The notes under the pieces: generated by a model | What the model was told of the DNA's origin: nothing | What the model saw: the letters and a program-made list of their open reading frames with translations, nothing else | Databases searched by the model: none | Assembly: GCA_016844945.1 (NCBI GenBank) | Contig: JAERTJ010000060.1 | Coordinates: 1-64,000, forward strand | Origin: Fidelibacterota bacterium | Lineage (GTDB): Bacteria > Fidelibacterota > UBA8477 > JABMPR01 | Direction of reading: 5' to 3' | DNA: 64,000 nucleotides | In this document: in pieces, positions 45,716 through 54,417 of the stretch | Layout of the letters: the number at the start of each line of letters is the position of its first letter | How positions within the stretch are numbered: position 1 is the stretch's first letter | Made by a program: the position numbers and the translations under genes

Positions 45716-47035
45716 ATGATTGAAATGGAAAATCTTCTAAAACGAATTGAGAACAAAGAACTGACTGTTGGTGTTATTGGACTTGGCTATGTTGGGTTAC
45801 CTCTGGCAGTAGAGTTTGGAAATGCAGGTATCAGGACTATTGGGATTGATGTGAACCAGTCAAGAGTTGATCAGCTGAATCAGGGAGATAATTATATCCA
45901 GGATGTTGATGATTCAGAGCTGAAAAAGCTGGTTGATGCAGGTACTTTTACTGCTACAACTGATTTCTCAAGTATCAAACATATCGATGCGGTCTGTATT
46001 GCAGTTCCAACTCCATTGAGCAAGACCAAGGATCCAGATATCACATATATCCTTGACGTGAATAGAGAACTCACCAAATACGTCCACAAAGACCTCATTA
46101 TTATCCTAGAGAGCACTACTTATCCTGGAACCACCCGTGAGTTGATCCAACCTGCTCTGGAAGAATCCGGGCTTAAAGTTGGTACAGATGTTTATCTGTT
46201 GTTCTCCCCTGAACGCGTAGACCCAGGTAATCCAGTCTTTCATACCACCAACACGCCCAAAGTGATTGGTGGAGTGACTGAGAACTGTCTTAAACTTGGT
46301 ATGGCAGTCTACAGTCATGTGATGGATAAGCTTGTTCCTGTTTCTTCTCCTGAGGCTGCTGAACTCACTAAACTTTTAGAAAACACCTTCCGAAGTATCA
46401 ATATCGGTTTAGCCAACGAGATGGCCATTATGTGTGCTAAGCTGGGTGTGAATGTTTGGGAAGTGATCGATGCTGCTGCTACAAAGCCTTTTGGGTTTAT
46501 GAAGTTTACTCCAGGTCCTGGATTAGGTGGTCACTGTATTCCTATTGATCCACATTATCTCTCCTGGAAGATGAGGACCCTTGATTATCGAGCAAGATTC
46601 ATTGAACTGGCCAGTGAGGTGAACTCAGCTATGCCTGAGTATGTGGTTGAGTTGGTAGCTGATGGCTTGAATGGTGCATCTAAAAGCATTAATGGATCAA
46701 AAATATTACTCCTGGGTATGGCATACAAACCGGATATTGATGATGTGAGAGAATCACCTGCTCTGGATGTGTACGCACTTCTGGAAGCCAAAGGTGCTGA
46801 AGTCAAGTTCCATGATCCTTATGTCAGCGAGATCAAGTTTGATTCGAGGATGGAATCCACAGTAGAGTTGGATCACAAATCTCTAGATCAATATGACTGT
46901 GTTGTGATCACTACCAATCATTCTGAATATGATATCAAGGCTATTGTTGAGAACGCGAAGCTTGTTGTGGATACGAGGAATGCGACGGCAGGCAATAAGA
47001 GTGACAAAATAATAAATCTTGGAGCTGCTAGATGA
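45716..47035 (+). CDS. wbpA: Nucleotide-sugar dehydrogenase, UDP-GlcNAc 6-dehydrogenase (WbpA) type
   Basis: 439 residues. VGVIGLGYVGLPLAVEFGNA and the catalytic Cys274 in GLGGHCIPIDPHYLSWK are typical of the WbpA/WecC group, which makes UDP-GlcNAcA or UDP-ManNAcA rather than UDP-glucuronate. AYKPDIDDVRESPA confirms the C-terminal domain. It is distinct from the preceding ugd, so the locus can make two kinds of uronic acid. ATG 45716 or ATG 45725 could be the start; the site AGGT at 45711-45714 fits the second better. The stop overlaps the wza start by four bases. Substrate is inferred from the family pattern. Confidence 0.82.
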   Translation: MIEMENLLKRIENKELTVGVIGLGYVGLPLAVEFGNAGIRTIGIDVNQSRVDQLNQGDNYIQDVDDSELKKLVDAGTFTATTDFSSIKHIDAVCIAVPTPLSKTKDPDITYILDVNRELTKYVHKDLIIILESTTYPGTTRELIQPALEESGLKVGTDVYLLFSPERVDPGNPVFHTTNTPKVIGGVTENCLKLGMAVYSHVMDKLVPVSSPEAAELTKLLENTFRSINIGLANEMAIMCAKLGVNVWEVIDAAATKPFGFMKFTPGPGLGGHCIPIDPHYLSWKMRTLDYRARFIELASEVNSAMPEYVVELVADGLNGASKSINGSKILLLGMAYKPDIDDVRESPALDVYALLEAKGAEVKFHDPYVSEIKFDSRMESTVELDHKSLDQYDCVVITTNHSEYDIKAIVENAKLVVDTRNATAGNKSDKIINLGAAR

Positions 47036-48225
47036 ATTTAGCTGTTCGAATACTATTTCTAATTGTGCTTTCCTTGGGGTTGAATGCTCAGAATTATGGG
47101 CGCTTTGAAACCCCTTCCAATGAGGCAGACGCGCTAGATGAAGTCACGACTGAGGTTACCCGACAATATTTTGCTCTGGAGAAACCAATTGATCCAGAAA
47201 CTTACATATTAGGGCCGGGAGATGAGATTGGGCTGAATATCCTGACTAGTGTAACACTGACATATCCGCTTACTGTCACCCCCACCGGAGATTTATTTAT
47301 ACCCGCTGTGGGAGTATGCCATGTCGCTGGGTTATCATTGTCAGCGTCTGTAAAGAAAGTTAAAGCATTCATCAATGAGAACGCATTTCCCAATGCGAAT
47401 TCTCACATGGCTTTAATTAATATGAGGCAGTTTAAACTGTATGTCTCTGGTGCGGTGACGAATCCTGGTTTTGTAAATGTTACACCAGTAACTCGCCTGG
47501 ATGAAATCATTGAGATATCGGAGGGTTTTCATCAACTTGCTAAGGAATTTGAGATAAAAATCATTAGGGGATCAGGGAAAACAGAATCCATCAATTTTCA
47601 CAAATATTTGCTTGAGAGTGATTTAGGTTCAAACCCCACTTTTTTAGAAGGAGATAAAGTCCTGGTTCCTTTCGGTAGTATAGTTGACAATGGTATTGTT
47701 GTCAGAGGGTCCGTAGCTGGATCTGGATATGATATTATTTCTACTGGAGAAACTTTAGAGCAATATATAAAACGACAGATCGTCTTCCGAAATAATGCTG
47801 ACCTGAGAAATGTTACTATCAAAAGGGAAAACGGAAATTCCTATGAACTTTTGGTAGTGAGTCCTAAAGATTTTGAGAAGACTACCATTAAGGCAGGCGA
47901 TGCAGTCAACTTTATGTGGGAACGAGGTGTCATGGTTAACGGGTTTGTCCAGGCACCCGGGGGATTTAGTTATTATCCAGGATACTCTGTCGCTGATTAT
48001 ATCAGTCTTTCAGGCGGTAACTTGATCAATGGAAACCCTGAAAAAACAAAAGTTTATTTTGCTGATGGCAGGGTGGAATATGGACTTGATGTGATTCCAG
48101 AGCCTGGGACGGTGATTACAGTTCCTCGCACCTTGAAGGATATTTTCCTCGGTGATTCTCATCTGTTGGCTATTCTCACCACAGTTGCAACATTATATCT
48201 AACATTCTTAGCCACGGCAGCCTAA
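47032..48225 (+). CDS. wza: Polysaccharide export protein, Wza family
   Basis: Outer-membrane polysaccharide exporter component of 397 residues. A cleavable signal (MNLAVRILFLIVLSLGLNAQ) lacks the lipobox cysteine of classic Wza. The Poly_export domain is recognised by YILGPGDEIGLNI and PTGDLFIPAVG, followed by SLBB-like repeats (KLYVSGAVTNPGFVNV and GVMVNGFVQAPGGFSYYPG). The C-terminus is hydrophobic. The ATG at 47032 overlaps the end of the preceding dehydrogenase gene. It acts with the Wzz-like gene that starts two bases after its stop. Confidence 0.87.
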   Translation: MNLAVRILFLIVLSLGLNAQNYGRFETPSNEADALDEVTTEVTRQYFALEKPIDPETYILGPGDEIGLNILTSVTLTYPLTVTPTGDLFIPAVGVCHVAGLSLSASVKKVKAFINENAFPNANSHMALINMRQFKLYVSGAVTNPGFVNVTPVTRLDEIIEISEGFHQLAKEFEIKIIRGSGKTESINFHKYLLESDLGSNPTFLEGDKVLVPFGSIVDNGIVVRGSVAGSGYDIISTGETLEQYIKRQIVFRNNADLRNVTIKRENGNSYELLVVSPKDFEKTTIKAGDAVNFMWERGVMVNGFVQAPGGFSYYPGYSVADYISLSGGNLINGNPEKTKVYFADGRVEYGLDVIPEPGTVITVPRTLKDIFLGDSHLLAILTTVATLYLTFLATAA

Positions 48226-48227
48226 AT

Positions 48228-49349
48228 ATGAATGATTCTAAATTAGATACTCCCATGCTTGATTTTTTACTACTCCTTTTCAAGAATAAAAGATTTCTAA
48301 TCTCTTTCAATTCAGTAATCGCTGTTTTGGCAATTATTATCGTGTTCAGTTTGAGTCTATCATTTAGGAGTACGGCAATCATTGCCGTACAAAATGAATC
48401 GAGTGGAGCTGGACTGGCATCGATGCTTTCTGACTATGTCCCATTTTCCCTTGGACTGGGAGGTGGATCAGAGACAAATAAATTTATGGGTATGGTAAGA
48501 ACACGAAGAGTCATGGATGTTATCATCCAGGATTTTGACTTACAAGAGCGCTATGAAGCAAAAACAATGGAATCTACCTATAAATTGGTCGACCAGAATA
48601 TTGAGCTATATGATAGGGAAGATGGGTCTTTTTCCATGTCCTATACGATAGATGAAGATCCCGTAATGGCTTATGAAATTGTCATGACATTATGGGCTGA
48701 ACTTCAAAAAATCGCACTTGAGTTAAATAAGGATGCAGCTGTTGGTTATAGGGAGTATGTGCAGGAAGCTTATTTGGAATCTGCTGAAAAGCTCCGAAAT
48801 TCTGAGATACAATTTTCTGGATATCAGGAAAGTAGCGGAATAATTAATCTGGAAAGTCAAATATCGGCAACAGTAAATTCATTGGCTGAACTAGAGACAA
48901 GCAAGATAATGAATGAAATTCAATTGGAGTATCTGAAGGGTACGATGAATCAGGATAATTCATCCATCGCGGATAAGGAAATTGAAATTGGAATTATTGA
49001 TCACAAAATCAAAGAATTGAAAAAATCAAGTGAGACCCTATTCCTACCCCTGGATGAATTCCCGCAAAGTAGTATGGAATATCTTCAAAAATACCGGGCG
49101 GTTATTGTAGATACAAAAATTGCAGAGTTTATGGCTTTACAACTAGAACAGGCAAAAATTGGTGAGATGAAAAATAGTGTAAATCTGTATTTATTAGATC
49201 CTCCCTCAGTACCGGATTATAAGATCAAACCCAAACGAATGTCATTATTGGTCATGACAATGTTTTTCTCTGGGCTCGCAAGTATAATGATGCTTTTACT
49301 CGGGGAATATTACCGCAAGCATAAATCGCATATCCAAAGTCGAATCTGA
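48228..49349 (+). CDS. Chain-length determinant protein, Wzz/GumC-like, without kinase domain
   Basis: Inner-membrane polysaccharide co-polymerase of 373 residues. Two membrane segments (about 20-45 and 340-358) flank a large periplasmic region with coiled-coil character (about 170-300). KIKPKRMSLLVMTMFFSGL is the usual C-terminal pattern before the second segment. No tyrosine-kinase (BY-kinase) domain or C-terminal tyrosine tail follows, unlike Wzc. It sits between wza and wzy and should set chain length and bridge to the exporter. Confidence 0.82.
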   Translation: MNDSKLDTPMLDFLLLLFKNKRFLISFNSVIAVLAIIIVFSLSLSFRSTAIIAVQNESSGAGLASMLSDYVPFSLGLGGGSETNKFMGMVRTRRVMDVIIQDFDLQERYEAKTMESTYKLVDQNIELYDREDGSFSMSYTIDEDPVMAYEIVMTLWAELQKIALELNKDAAVGYREYVQEAYLESAEKLRNSEIQFSGYQESSGIINLESQISATVNSLAELETSKIMNEIQLEYLKGTMNQDNSSIADKEIEIGIIDHKIKELKKSSETLFLPLDEFPQSSMEYLQKYRAVIVDTKIAEFMALQLEQAKIGEMKNSVNLYLLDPPSVPDYKIKPKRMSLLVMTMFFSGLASIMMLLLGEYYRKHKSHIQSRI

Positions 49350-49353
49350 TTTT

Positions 49354-50640
49354 ATGAATAGAGTATTGTTCGCGAATACTCCACTCTTTGTATTTGTTTC
49401 AGTCTGGGGCGCTATATTCATCCTGAACGCTTTTGATTTATATGGATTACACCCTGTTACCATGCATACTAAGGCTATCGTTGCTGTAGGTATATTTGGT
49501 GTAATTGGTGGCTACCTTCTGGCTTCCATGGTGTACGATAAAACGCCAATTTATGCGACAGAGAATAAAGATGTCCAATCTCAAATTCTATTTCATGAAA
49601 AACCCCTATGGCTAATGACCGTAATTACGACATCTATATATTTCTTGAGTGGGTTTATTGCGATGAAGGTCATTGGTGATCTTTCAGGAGGAATGGGAAA
49701 TTATTTGGAGGATCCTCTTGGTATCCGGGAAACTGTTGTAAACATTCAAAAGGGTCGACTTTCTGGAATACCCCTTAGTTACAGGCTAGCAATTGTGGGT
49801 ATTAACATTGGAATGCTTTCCAATATTTTCGGCGGTGCCCTTTTTGCCCAATCGAGAAAGTCGCGAGCCCTAGCTCTTCTACCACTTCTAGTTGGCGCAT
49901 TTATAGCTCTGGTTTTTATCAGGCGTTATTCATTTATCAATGGAATAGCCTTCTGGCTATTTGCCTATATGTTTACATCACTCGCGTTTAACCGAAAGGA
50001 AGGGAGCAAGATCGCACTCAAGGCTATATTAACAGTTTTCTTTTTGTTGTTTGTATTCTTCGGCTTTAGCTACCTAGTAGTGTTGGTTCGAAGTCCATGG
50101 GCTGATGATATTACAGAATATTTTTTTAAATCTATATATACATATTTTGTAGGAAATCTAAGCAGCCTGGATATCTGGCTGAATAGTCCAAACATCACTA
50201 TCGAACATTCGTATGGACAAACCATATTTAGAGACTTTTTTAATTACATGTCTAAAATTGGTCTCTGGTCGTTTGAGGATGTGAAGGGTGTTCATCAAGA
50301 GTTTGTAAAAATTGGCCATAAAATGTGGGTGAATACATTTACATTTATCAAGGCAATGTATGAAGATTTCAACATATATGGTGTTGTTTCCCTGTCTTTT
50401 ATTTGGGGCTTTGTTGCCAGACTAATTTTGGTCAGGTTCTTTAAGCACCCCTCTTATCTCTCCCTACTAGCGGTTTCTATTGTATCGTTTAGCTTTTTGA
50501 TGTCCTTTTATTCTTTCTATTTCAGGAATACAATTAGCACCATATTCTGGATCGTGGTTGTGTTATTCATTCAGCGGGTTATTAAACACAAATCAGTTCC
50601 AACTACACAATCCTTAGTGATGCCGGCAGTTGAAAACTAA
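49354..50640 (+). CDS. wzy: Oligosaccharide repeat-unit polymerase, Wzy
   Basis: 428 residues with roughly ten hydrophobic helices and a large periplasmic loop, as expected of Wzy/O-antigen polymerase proteins, which are poorly conserved. The loop around residues 230-320 (ADDITEYFFKSIYTYFVGNL, SYGQTIFRDFFNYM) fits the oligosaccharide-polymerase pattern. The identification rests on topology and position between a Wzz-like gene and a flippase gene. The stop overlaps the next gene by 11 bases. Confidence 0.75.
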   Translation: MNRVLFANTPLFVFVSVWGAIFILNAFDLYGLHPVTMHTKAIVAVGIFGVIGGYLLASMVYDKTPIYATENKDVQSQILFHEKPLWLMTVITTSIYFLSGFIAMKVIGDLSGGMGNYLEDPLGIRETVVNIQKGRLSGIPLSYRLAIVGINIGMLSNIFGGALFAQSRKSRALALLPLLVGAFIALVFIRRYSFINGIAFWLFAYMFTSLAFNRKEGSKIALKAILTVFFLLFVFFGFSYLVVLVRSPWADDITEYFFKSIYTYFVGNLSSLDIWLNSPNITIEHSYGQTIFRDFFNYMSKIGLWSFEDVKGVHQEFVKIGHKMWVNTFTFIKAMYEDFNIYGVVSLSFIWGFVARLILVRFFKHPSYLSLLAVSIVSFSFLMSFYSFYFRNTISTIFWIVVVLFIQRVIKHKSVPTTQSLVMPAVEN

Positions 50641-52099
50641 TTCATTTAACTTAAAAAAGACTTTGTCTATCAAGGCAGGTTACCTGTTATTCAGCAATAG
50701 TGTTCGCTCAATTGCAAATATTGTTGTTTATATGCTCCTGTCAAGAAGTCTCTCCCAATATGAATATGGTAATTATCGGTTGATCTGGCTACTTATTACT
50801 ATTCTGAGTTTGATTTTTGTCTTTGGTTTACCAGGTAGTATCACATACTTCGTTTCGGGTCGTTCGCATAAGGAACAACAAAAGTATTTTGGTCAAACCA
50901 TGTCACTCCTGGCAGTTTCATCGTTGGTTCAGATTGTATTGCTTTATGTGTTTAGAAACATGATTGCATCGTACTTCAATAATCCGGACATTGCTTATTA
51001 CATTCTGATCTCATTACCGGTCTTTATGCTCTATCCCTACACACATATTTATTCACCGGCTCTAGTTGCCAAGGGTCATGTTATCAGCTCTGCGGCTATA
51101 AATATTGTCTACTCAATTCTATTTGTAGCAGGTGTAGCGGGTGTTGCCTATACCACCCAAAGTGTATTTTCTACTCTAGTCGCATTTGATGTTGTGCTGC
51201 TGGTGTATACTCTGGTTGCATTTTCGATGTTGTTTTACAGGTTCAAGAATACACGTCTTGGGTATGATTGGTCATCAATAAAGGAACAGGGGGCCTATGC
51301 TCTACCTCTAGGAGCTGCCCTGAGTCTGGAATTGATCTCTAAATTTGTGGATAAAATTATCGTGGGTTCATTTGTTTCCACATCTGAGTACTCGATTTAT
51401 GCCAATGGTTCATTTGAGCTTCCATTTGTGGGCATGATCAGCGGGGCCGTAATGGCTATCCTGTTTCCGGAATTTGTGAAGTATTTCAAGGACAATAAGA
51501 TCTCAAAGATTATCAATATCTGGAAGGAATCTATTGGACGTACTGGTATGATTGTCATGCCTATCATGATTTATTTTATTGCTTACTCCAATGAAATAAT
51601 TGTACTAATGTACACAGATAGATATGCTGCTAGTGCTTCTATTTTTATGCTTTACCTTTTCATACTACCCTTGAGGTTAACCATTGTTAGCCAGGTTCTC
51701 GCTGCATTGAACCAGAACAAGGCTATCCTGAAGTTCACAGTCTACGGTTTAATTGTAAATGTCATACTCACCTGGTTCCTAGTTAAAAGTTATGGAATGG
51801 TAGGTGCTCCCATTGGAACAATCCTGGCTATATATTTTGTGAACGGCATGATGCTTCACAGGGTGAGTGTTGTATTAAAATCACAATGGCATGCAATGTT
51901 ACCCTGGGTAAAACTGAGCCTCTATGCGTTTCTCTCAATCATTCCACTCTGGCTGGTGAAAACATTCAATCCCTGGGATGAGACCTCCCTTATTGGACTT
52001 TTTGTATCAATCGTTGCATTTGGGAGTGTATACTTGCTGATTATCTTTCTGGTGAGCAATATTATAAAATTTGCCCCGAAACGGTTAGGAGTGAAATAA
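50630..52099 (+). CDS. wzx: Polysaccharide flippase, Wzx (MOP superfamily)
   Basis: 489 residues, about 12-14 hydrophobic helices. KAGYLLFSNSVRSIANIVVYM and LSQYEYGNYRLIW at the N-terminus, and VYGLIVNVILTWFLVKSYG later, match the polysaccharide-biosynthesis/O-antigen flippase family that moves lipid-linked repeat units to the periplasmic face. The frame opens at TTG 50630 inside wzy; no good ribosome site is seen, so the start is not secure. The following glycosyltransferase gene abuts its stop. Confidence 0.87.
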   Translation: MKTNSFNLKKTLSIKAGYLLFSNSVRSIANIVVYMLLSRSLSQYEYGNYRLIWLLITILSLIFVFGLPGSITYFVSGRSHKEQQKYFGQTMSLLAVSSLVQIVLLYVFRNMIASYFNNPDIAYYILISLPVFMLYPYTHIYSPALVAKGHVISSAAINIVYSILFVAGVAGVAYTTQSVFSTLVAFDVVLLVYTLVAFSMLFYRFKNTRLGYDWSSIKEQGAYALPLGAALSLELISKFVDKIIVGSFVSTSEYSIYANGSFELPFVGMISGAVMAILFPEFVKYFKDNKISKIINIWKESIGRTGMIVMPIMIYFIAYSNEIIVLMYTDRYAASASIFMLYLFILPLRLTIVSQVLAALNQNKAILKFTVYGLIVNVILTWFLVKSYGMVGAPIGTILAIYFVNGMMLHRVSVVLKSQWHAMLPWVKLSLYAFLSIIPLWLVKTFNPWDETSLIGLFVSIVAFGSVYLLIIFLVSNIIKFAPKRLGVK

Positions 52100-53212
52100 A
52101 TGAATGACCGAGAACCAAGAAGGTTGGTTGTCCTTGCGGATGGTGAAAGTGCACATACTCAAAGATGGTGTTTATCGTTAGCTGAGAAAAATCTCGAGGT
52201 CATTCTAGTGACGTTTCGCCCAACACCAATCATAGGGGTGACGGTGATTCCTATCAATGAATTCAGTGCCAAATATATTTCTCCAACCTCATCTATGTTG
52301 CATCGATTTCATTATATTTTTAGTTTAAATCGAATCAAAAAAATCATTCACAAGCTAAAACCAGATATTATTCATTCATTTTATGCGACGAGTTATGGTT
52401 TGCTGGGTGCACTAACGTTTAGATCACCCTTCTTCGTGTCTGTATGGGGAATGGATATAACAGATTCACCCAACCAGCCCATAATTAGATCACTCGTGAA
52501 GTTTGTTCTGGCAAGAACCCGTGTGATTTTTTCCACATCAAACTTTCTTGCTGGAGCTACTCAACCTTTTATGTCTCGAGATGCCCGTCTGAGTGTTGTT
52601 CCATTTGGCATTGACCCAGATGTATTTAACCCATCAGAGCCAAAGAGGGTTCAAAGCTCTAGAGACCCTGTCATCATTGGATCAACTAAGAGTTTTGAAG
52701 AAAAGTATGGACTTTCAGTACTCATTGATGCTTTTTCTATCCTGGCTAATCGTTCCTATTCAATAAAATTGGTTTTAGTAGGCAGTGGGTCTCTAAAATC
52801 TGCTCTGGAGCAAAAGATAAAGGCTATGGGTTTAAGCGATAAGGTTGAATTTCGTCCTGCGGTTTCACATGATAAGATTCCATCAGTTTTAGAATCGTTT
52901 GATATTTATGTCATGCCCTCCATCTCCGAATCTGAGACCTTTGGGGTAGCCGCTCTGGAAGCGAGTGCCATGGCAGTTCCCGTGGTTGGTTCCCGAATTG
53001 GTGGAATTCCCGAAGTCATCGATGATGGTTTATCTGGTTATCTTGTGGAACCAGATAATGTGGATGATCTGACACACGCTCTTGAAAAACTTGTCAAGAA
53101 TCCAGAACTGAGACAGAGACTTGGATCAGGGGGGCGAAAACTTGCTCTGCAAAGATACGCATGGTCGGAAAACATTCAATCAGTGTATGATACTTATTCA
53201 GAGCACTATTAG
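52100..53212 (+). CDS. Glycosyltransferase, GT4 family
   Basis: 370-residue GT-B enzyme that adds a sugar from a nucleotide donor to the growing lipid-linked repeat unit on the cytoplasmic face. The N-terminal acceptor domain shows LVVLADGESAHTQRWCLSLA; the C-terminal donor domain has VVPFGIDPDVF, KLVLVGSGSLKSALEQ and the GT4 E-x7-E signature in SISESETFGVAALEASAMAVP. Donor and linkage cannot be predicted. It starts immediately after wzx. Confidence 0.88.
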   Translation: MNDREPRRLVVLADGESAHTQRWCLSLAEKNLEVILVTFRPTPIIGVTVIPINEFSAKYISPTSSMLHRFHYIFSLNRIKKIIHKLKPDIIHSFYATSYGLLGALTFRSPFFVSVWGMDITDSPNQPIIRSLVKFVLARTRVIFSTSNFLAGATQPFMSRDARLSVVPFGIDPDVFNPSEPKRVQSSRDPVIIGSTKSFEEKYGLSVLIDAFSILANRSYSIKLVLVGSGSLKSALEQKIKAMGLSDKVEFRPAVSHDKIPSVLESFDIYVMPSISESETFGVAALEASAMAVPVVGSRIGGIPEVIDDGLSGYLVEPDNVDDLTHALEKLVKNPELRQRLGSGGRKLALQRYAWSENIQSVYDTYSEHY

Positions 53213-53221
53213 AAATAGTCA

Positions 53222-53250
53222 TTGACAATTATGTTGACGACAGTAATTAT
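53222..53250 (+). promoter_or_regulatory. Candidate promoter for the epimerase-like lipoprotein gene
   Basis: TTGACA (53222-53227, perfect -35) and AATTAT (53245-53250, four of six) are spaced 17 bases, in a 174-base AT-rich gap that is otherwise empty. The gap is unusual in this tightly packed locus and suggests a separate transcript. Confidence 0.35.
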
Positions 53251-53386
53251 CACCCAATGGATGATATAAAGTAAATAGATCAAAGAAAATTATTTTACCC
53301 CACAATTTAAAAGATCCATTTTGGATGATGAGACATGCTGGAATTTGAATGGAACAAAATGAGAAAAGAAGTTAGGACAGTGAATT

Positions 53387-54361
53387 GTGCAGAGTTTTAA
53401 TAGCAGGTTAGTTAACTGTTTTTTGCTGTCTTCAATTCTGCTAGGACTGCTGAGTTGTGATGGTCTGGAGATTCCGGGTAAAAATGGAAGTCCACTGGAT
53501 GATATCAGCATCATAGATTATTCCATTCAAACACTTTCAGAAGAGGATATGCCCTATAACTATTTCACGCTGAGTACGCCGACGACAGCGGCTGACTCAA
53601 CTGATAGTACTGGAATACTCATGTTTTATTGGGCGGGTGAAAAACATTATCACCCCGTCCAACTTGCCCAGCGTATGCTTCTATTTATTAATACCTTCCG
53701 CCTGAGGAACGATTCATTGTTTTTATCCGAAACAATTCGATATGCAGATAAACTCATGGAAATTGGTATCCCCGCAAGATCGTCAATTTATTTCCCCTAT
53801 TCATTTGAGATATATCCACATGGTGGTAAAGGGGTCAACAATGACATTCTACTAACAGTACCCTGGTTTTCTGGGATGGCTCAAGGACATCTTTTATCCG
53901 TTTTTGTGAGACTCTATCTGGCCACCAATGATGAAAAATATTTAGAGAGTGCTGATCTTGTATTTAACAGCTTTCTTGATTTCAAAAGCGAGGGTGATCC
54001 CTGGGTTGTTTACGTGGATGATGATGATAGCTACTGGATTGAAGAATATCCAATGGATCCACCGAGTAATGTTCTAAATGGTTTTGTTTTTGCCATTTAT
54101 GGCCTGTATGATTATTACTTGTTAGATCCAGAAGATGAATTACGCACCAAACTCCTAAAAGCCTCTATCTCAACTATAGAGAGAAACATTTTGCGGTATC
54201 GACGAGTTAACGATAAAAGCTTGTACTGTATAAAACATGAGTATTCATCCCCTGGATATCACGACCGACATGTAATTATGTTAGATAGATTATATAAAAT
54301 GACAGGAGAGATATATTTTAAGGGGGTTTCATCCCTTTTCGAAGAGGATGGAAATGGCTGA
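53387..54361 (+). CDS. Lipoprotein with D-glucuronyl C5-epimerase C-terminal domain
   Basis: 324 residues starting at GTG with AGGA (53374-53377) upstream. The N-terminus is a lipoprotein signal with lipobox LLSC, so the protein should be anchored on the periplasmic side. The rest is an alpha/alpha-toroid resembling the C-terminal domain of heparosan D-glucuronyl C5-epimerases: WFSGMAQGHLLSVFVRLYLA, YPMDPPSNVLNGF (residues 221-233) followed by GLYDY, and HEYSSPGYHDRHVIMLDRLY (Tyr291, His292, His295). It would convert glucuronate to iduronate in a polymer. ugd and glycosyltransferase genes around it support a polysaccharide substrate. Specificity is inferred. Confidence 0.72.
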   Translation: MQSFNSRLVNCFLLSSILLGLLSCDGLEIPGKNGSPLDDISIIDYSIQTLSEEDMPYNYFTLSTPTTAADSTDSTGILMFYWAGEKHYHPVQLAQRMLLFINTFRLRNDSLFLSETIRYADKLMEIGIPARSSIYFPYSFEIYPHGGKGVNNDILLTVPWFSGMAQGHLLSVFVRLYLATNDEKYLESADLVFNSFLDFKSEGDPWVVYVDDDDSYWIEEYPMDPPSNVLNGFVFAIYGLYDYYLLDPEDELRTKLLKASISTIERNILRYRRVNDKSLYCIKHEYSSPGYHDRHVIMLDRLYKMTGEIYFKGVSSLFEEDGNG

Positions 54362-54417
54362 TTTTTACTGGGAAGTTTCCAGAGTTACAGAGAATTAATT
54401 CCTCGAGGTATGCCTGA

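Noticed and set aside
53290-53514. Minus-strand frame spanning the gap before the epimerase-like gene
   Set aside because: Overlaps the signal peptide of the better-supported plus-strand gene and has no family resemblance.
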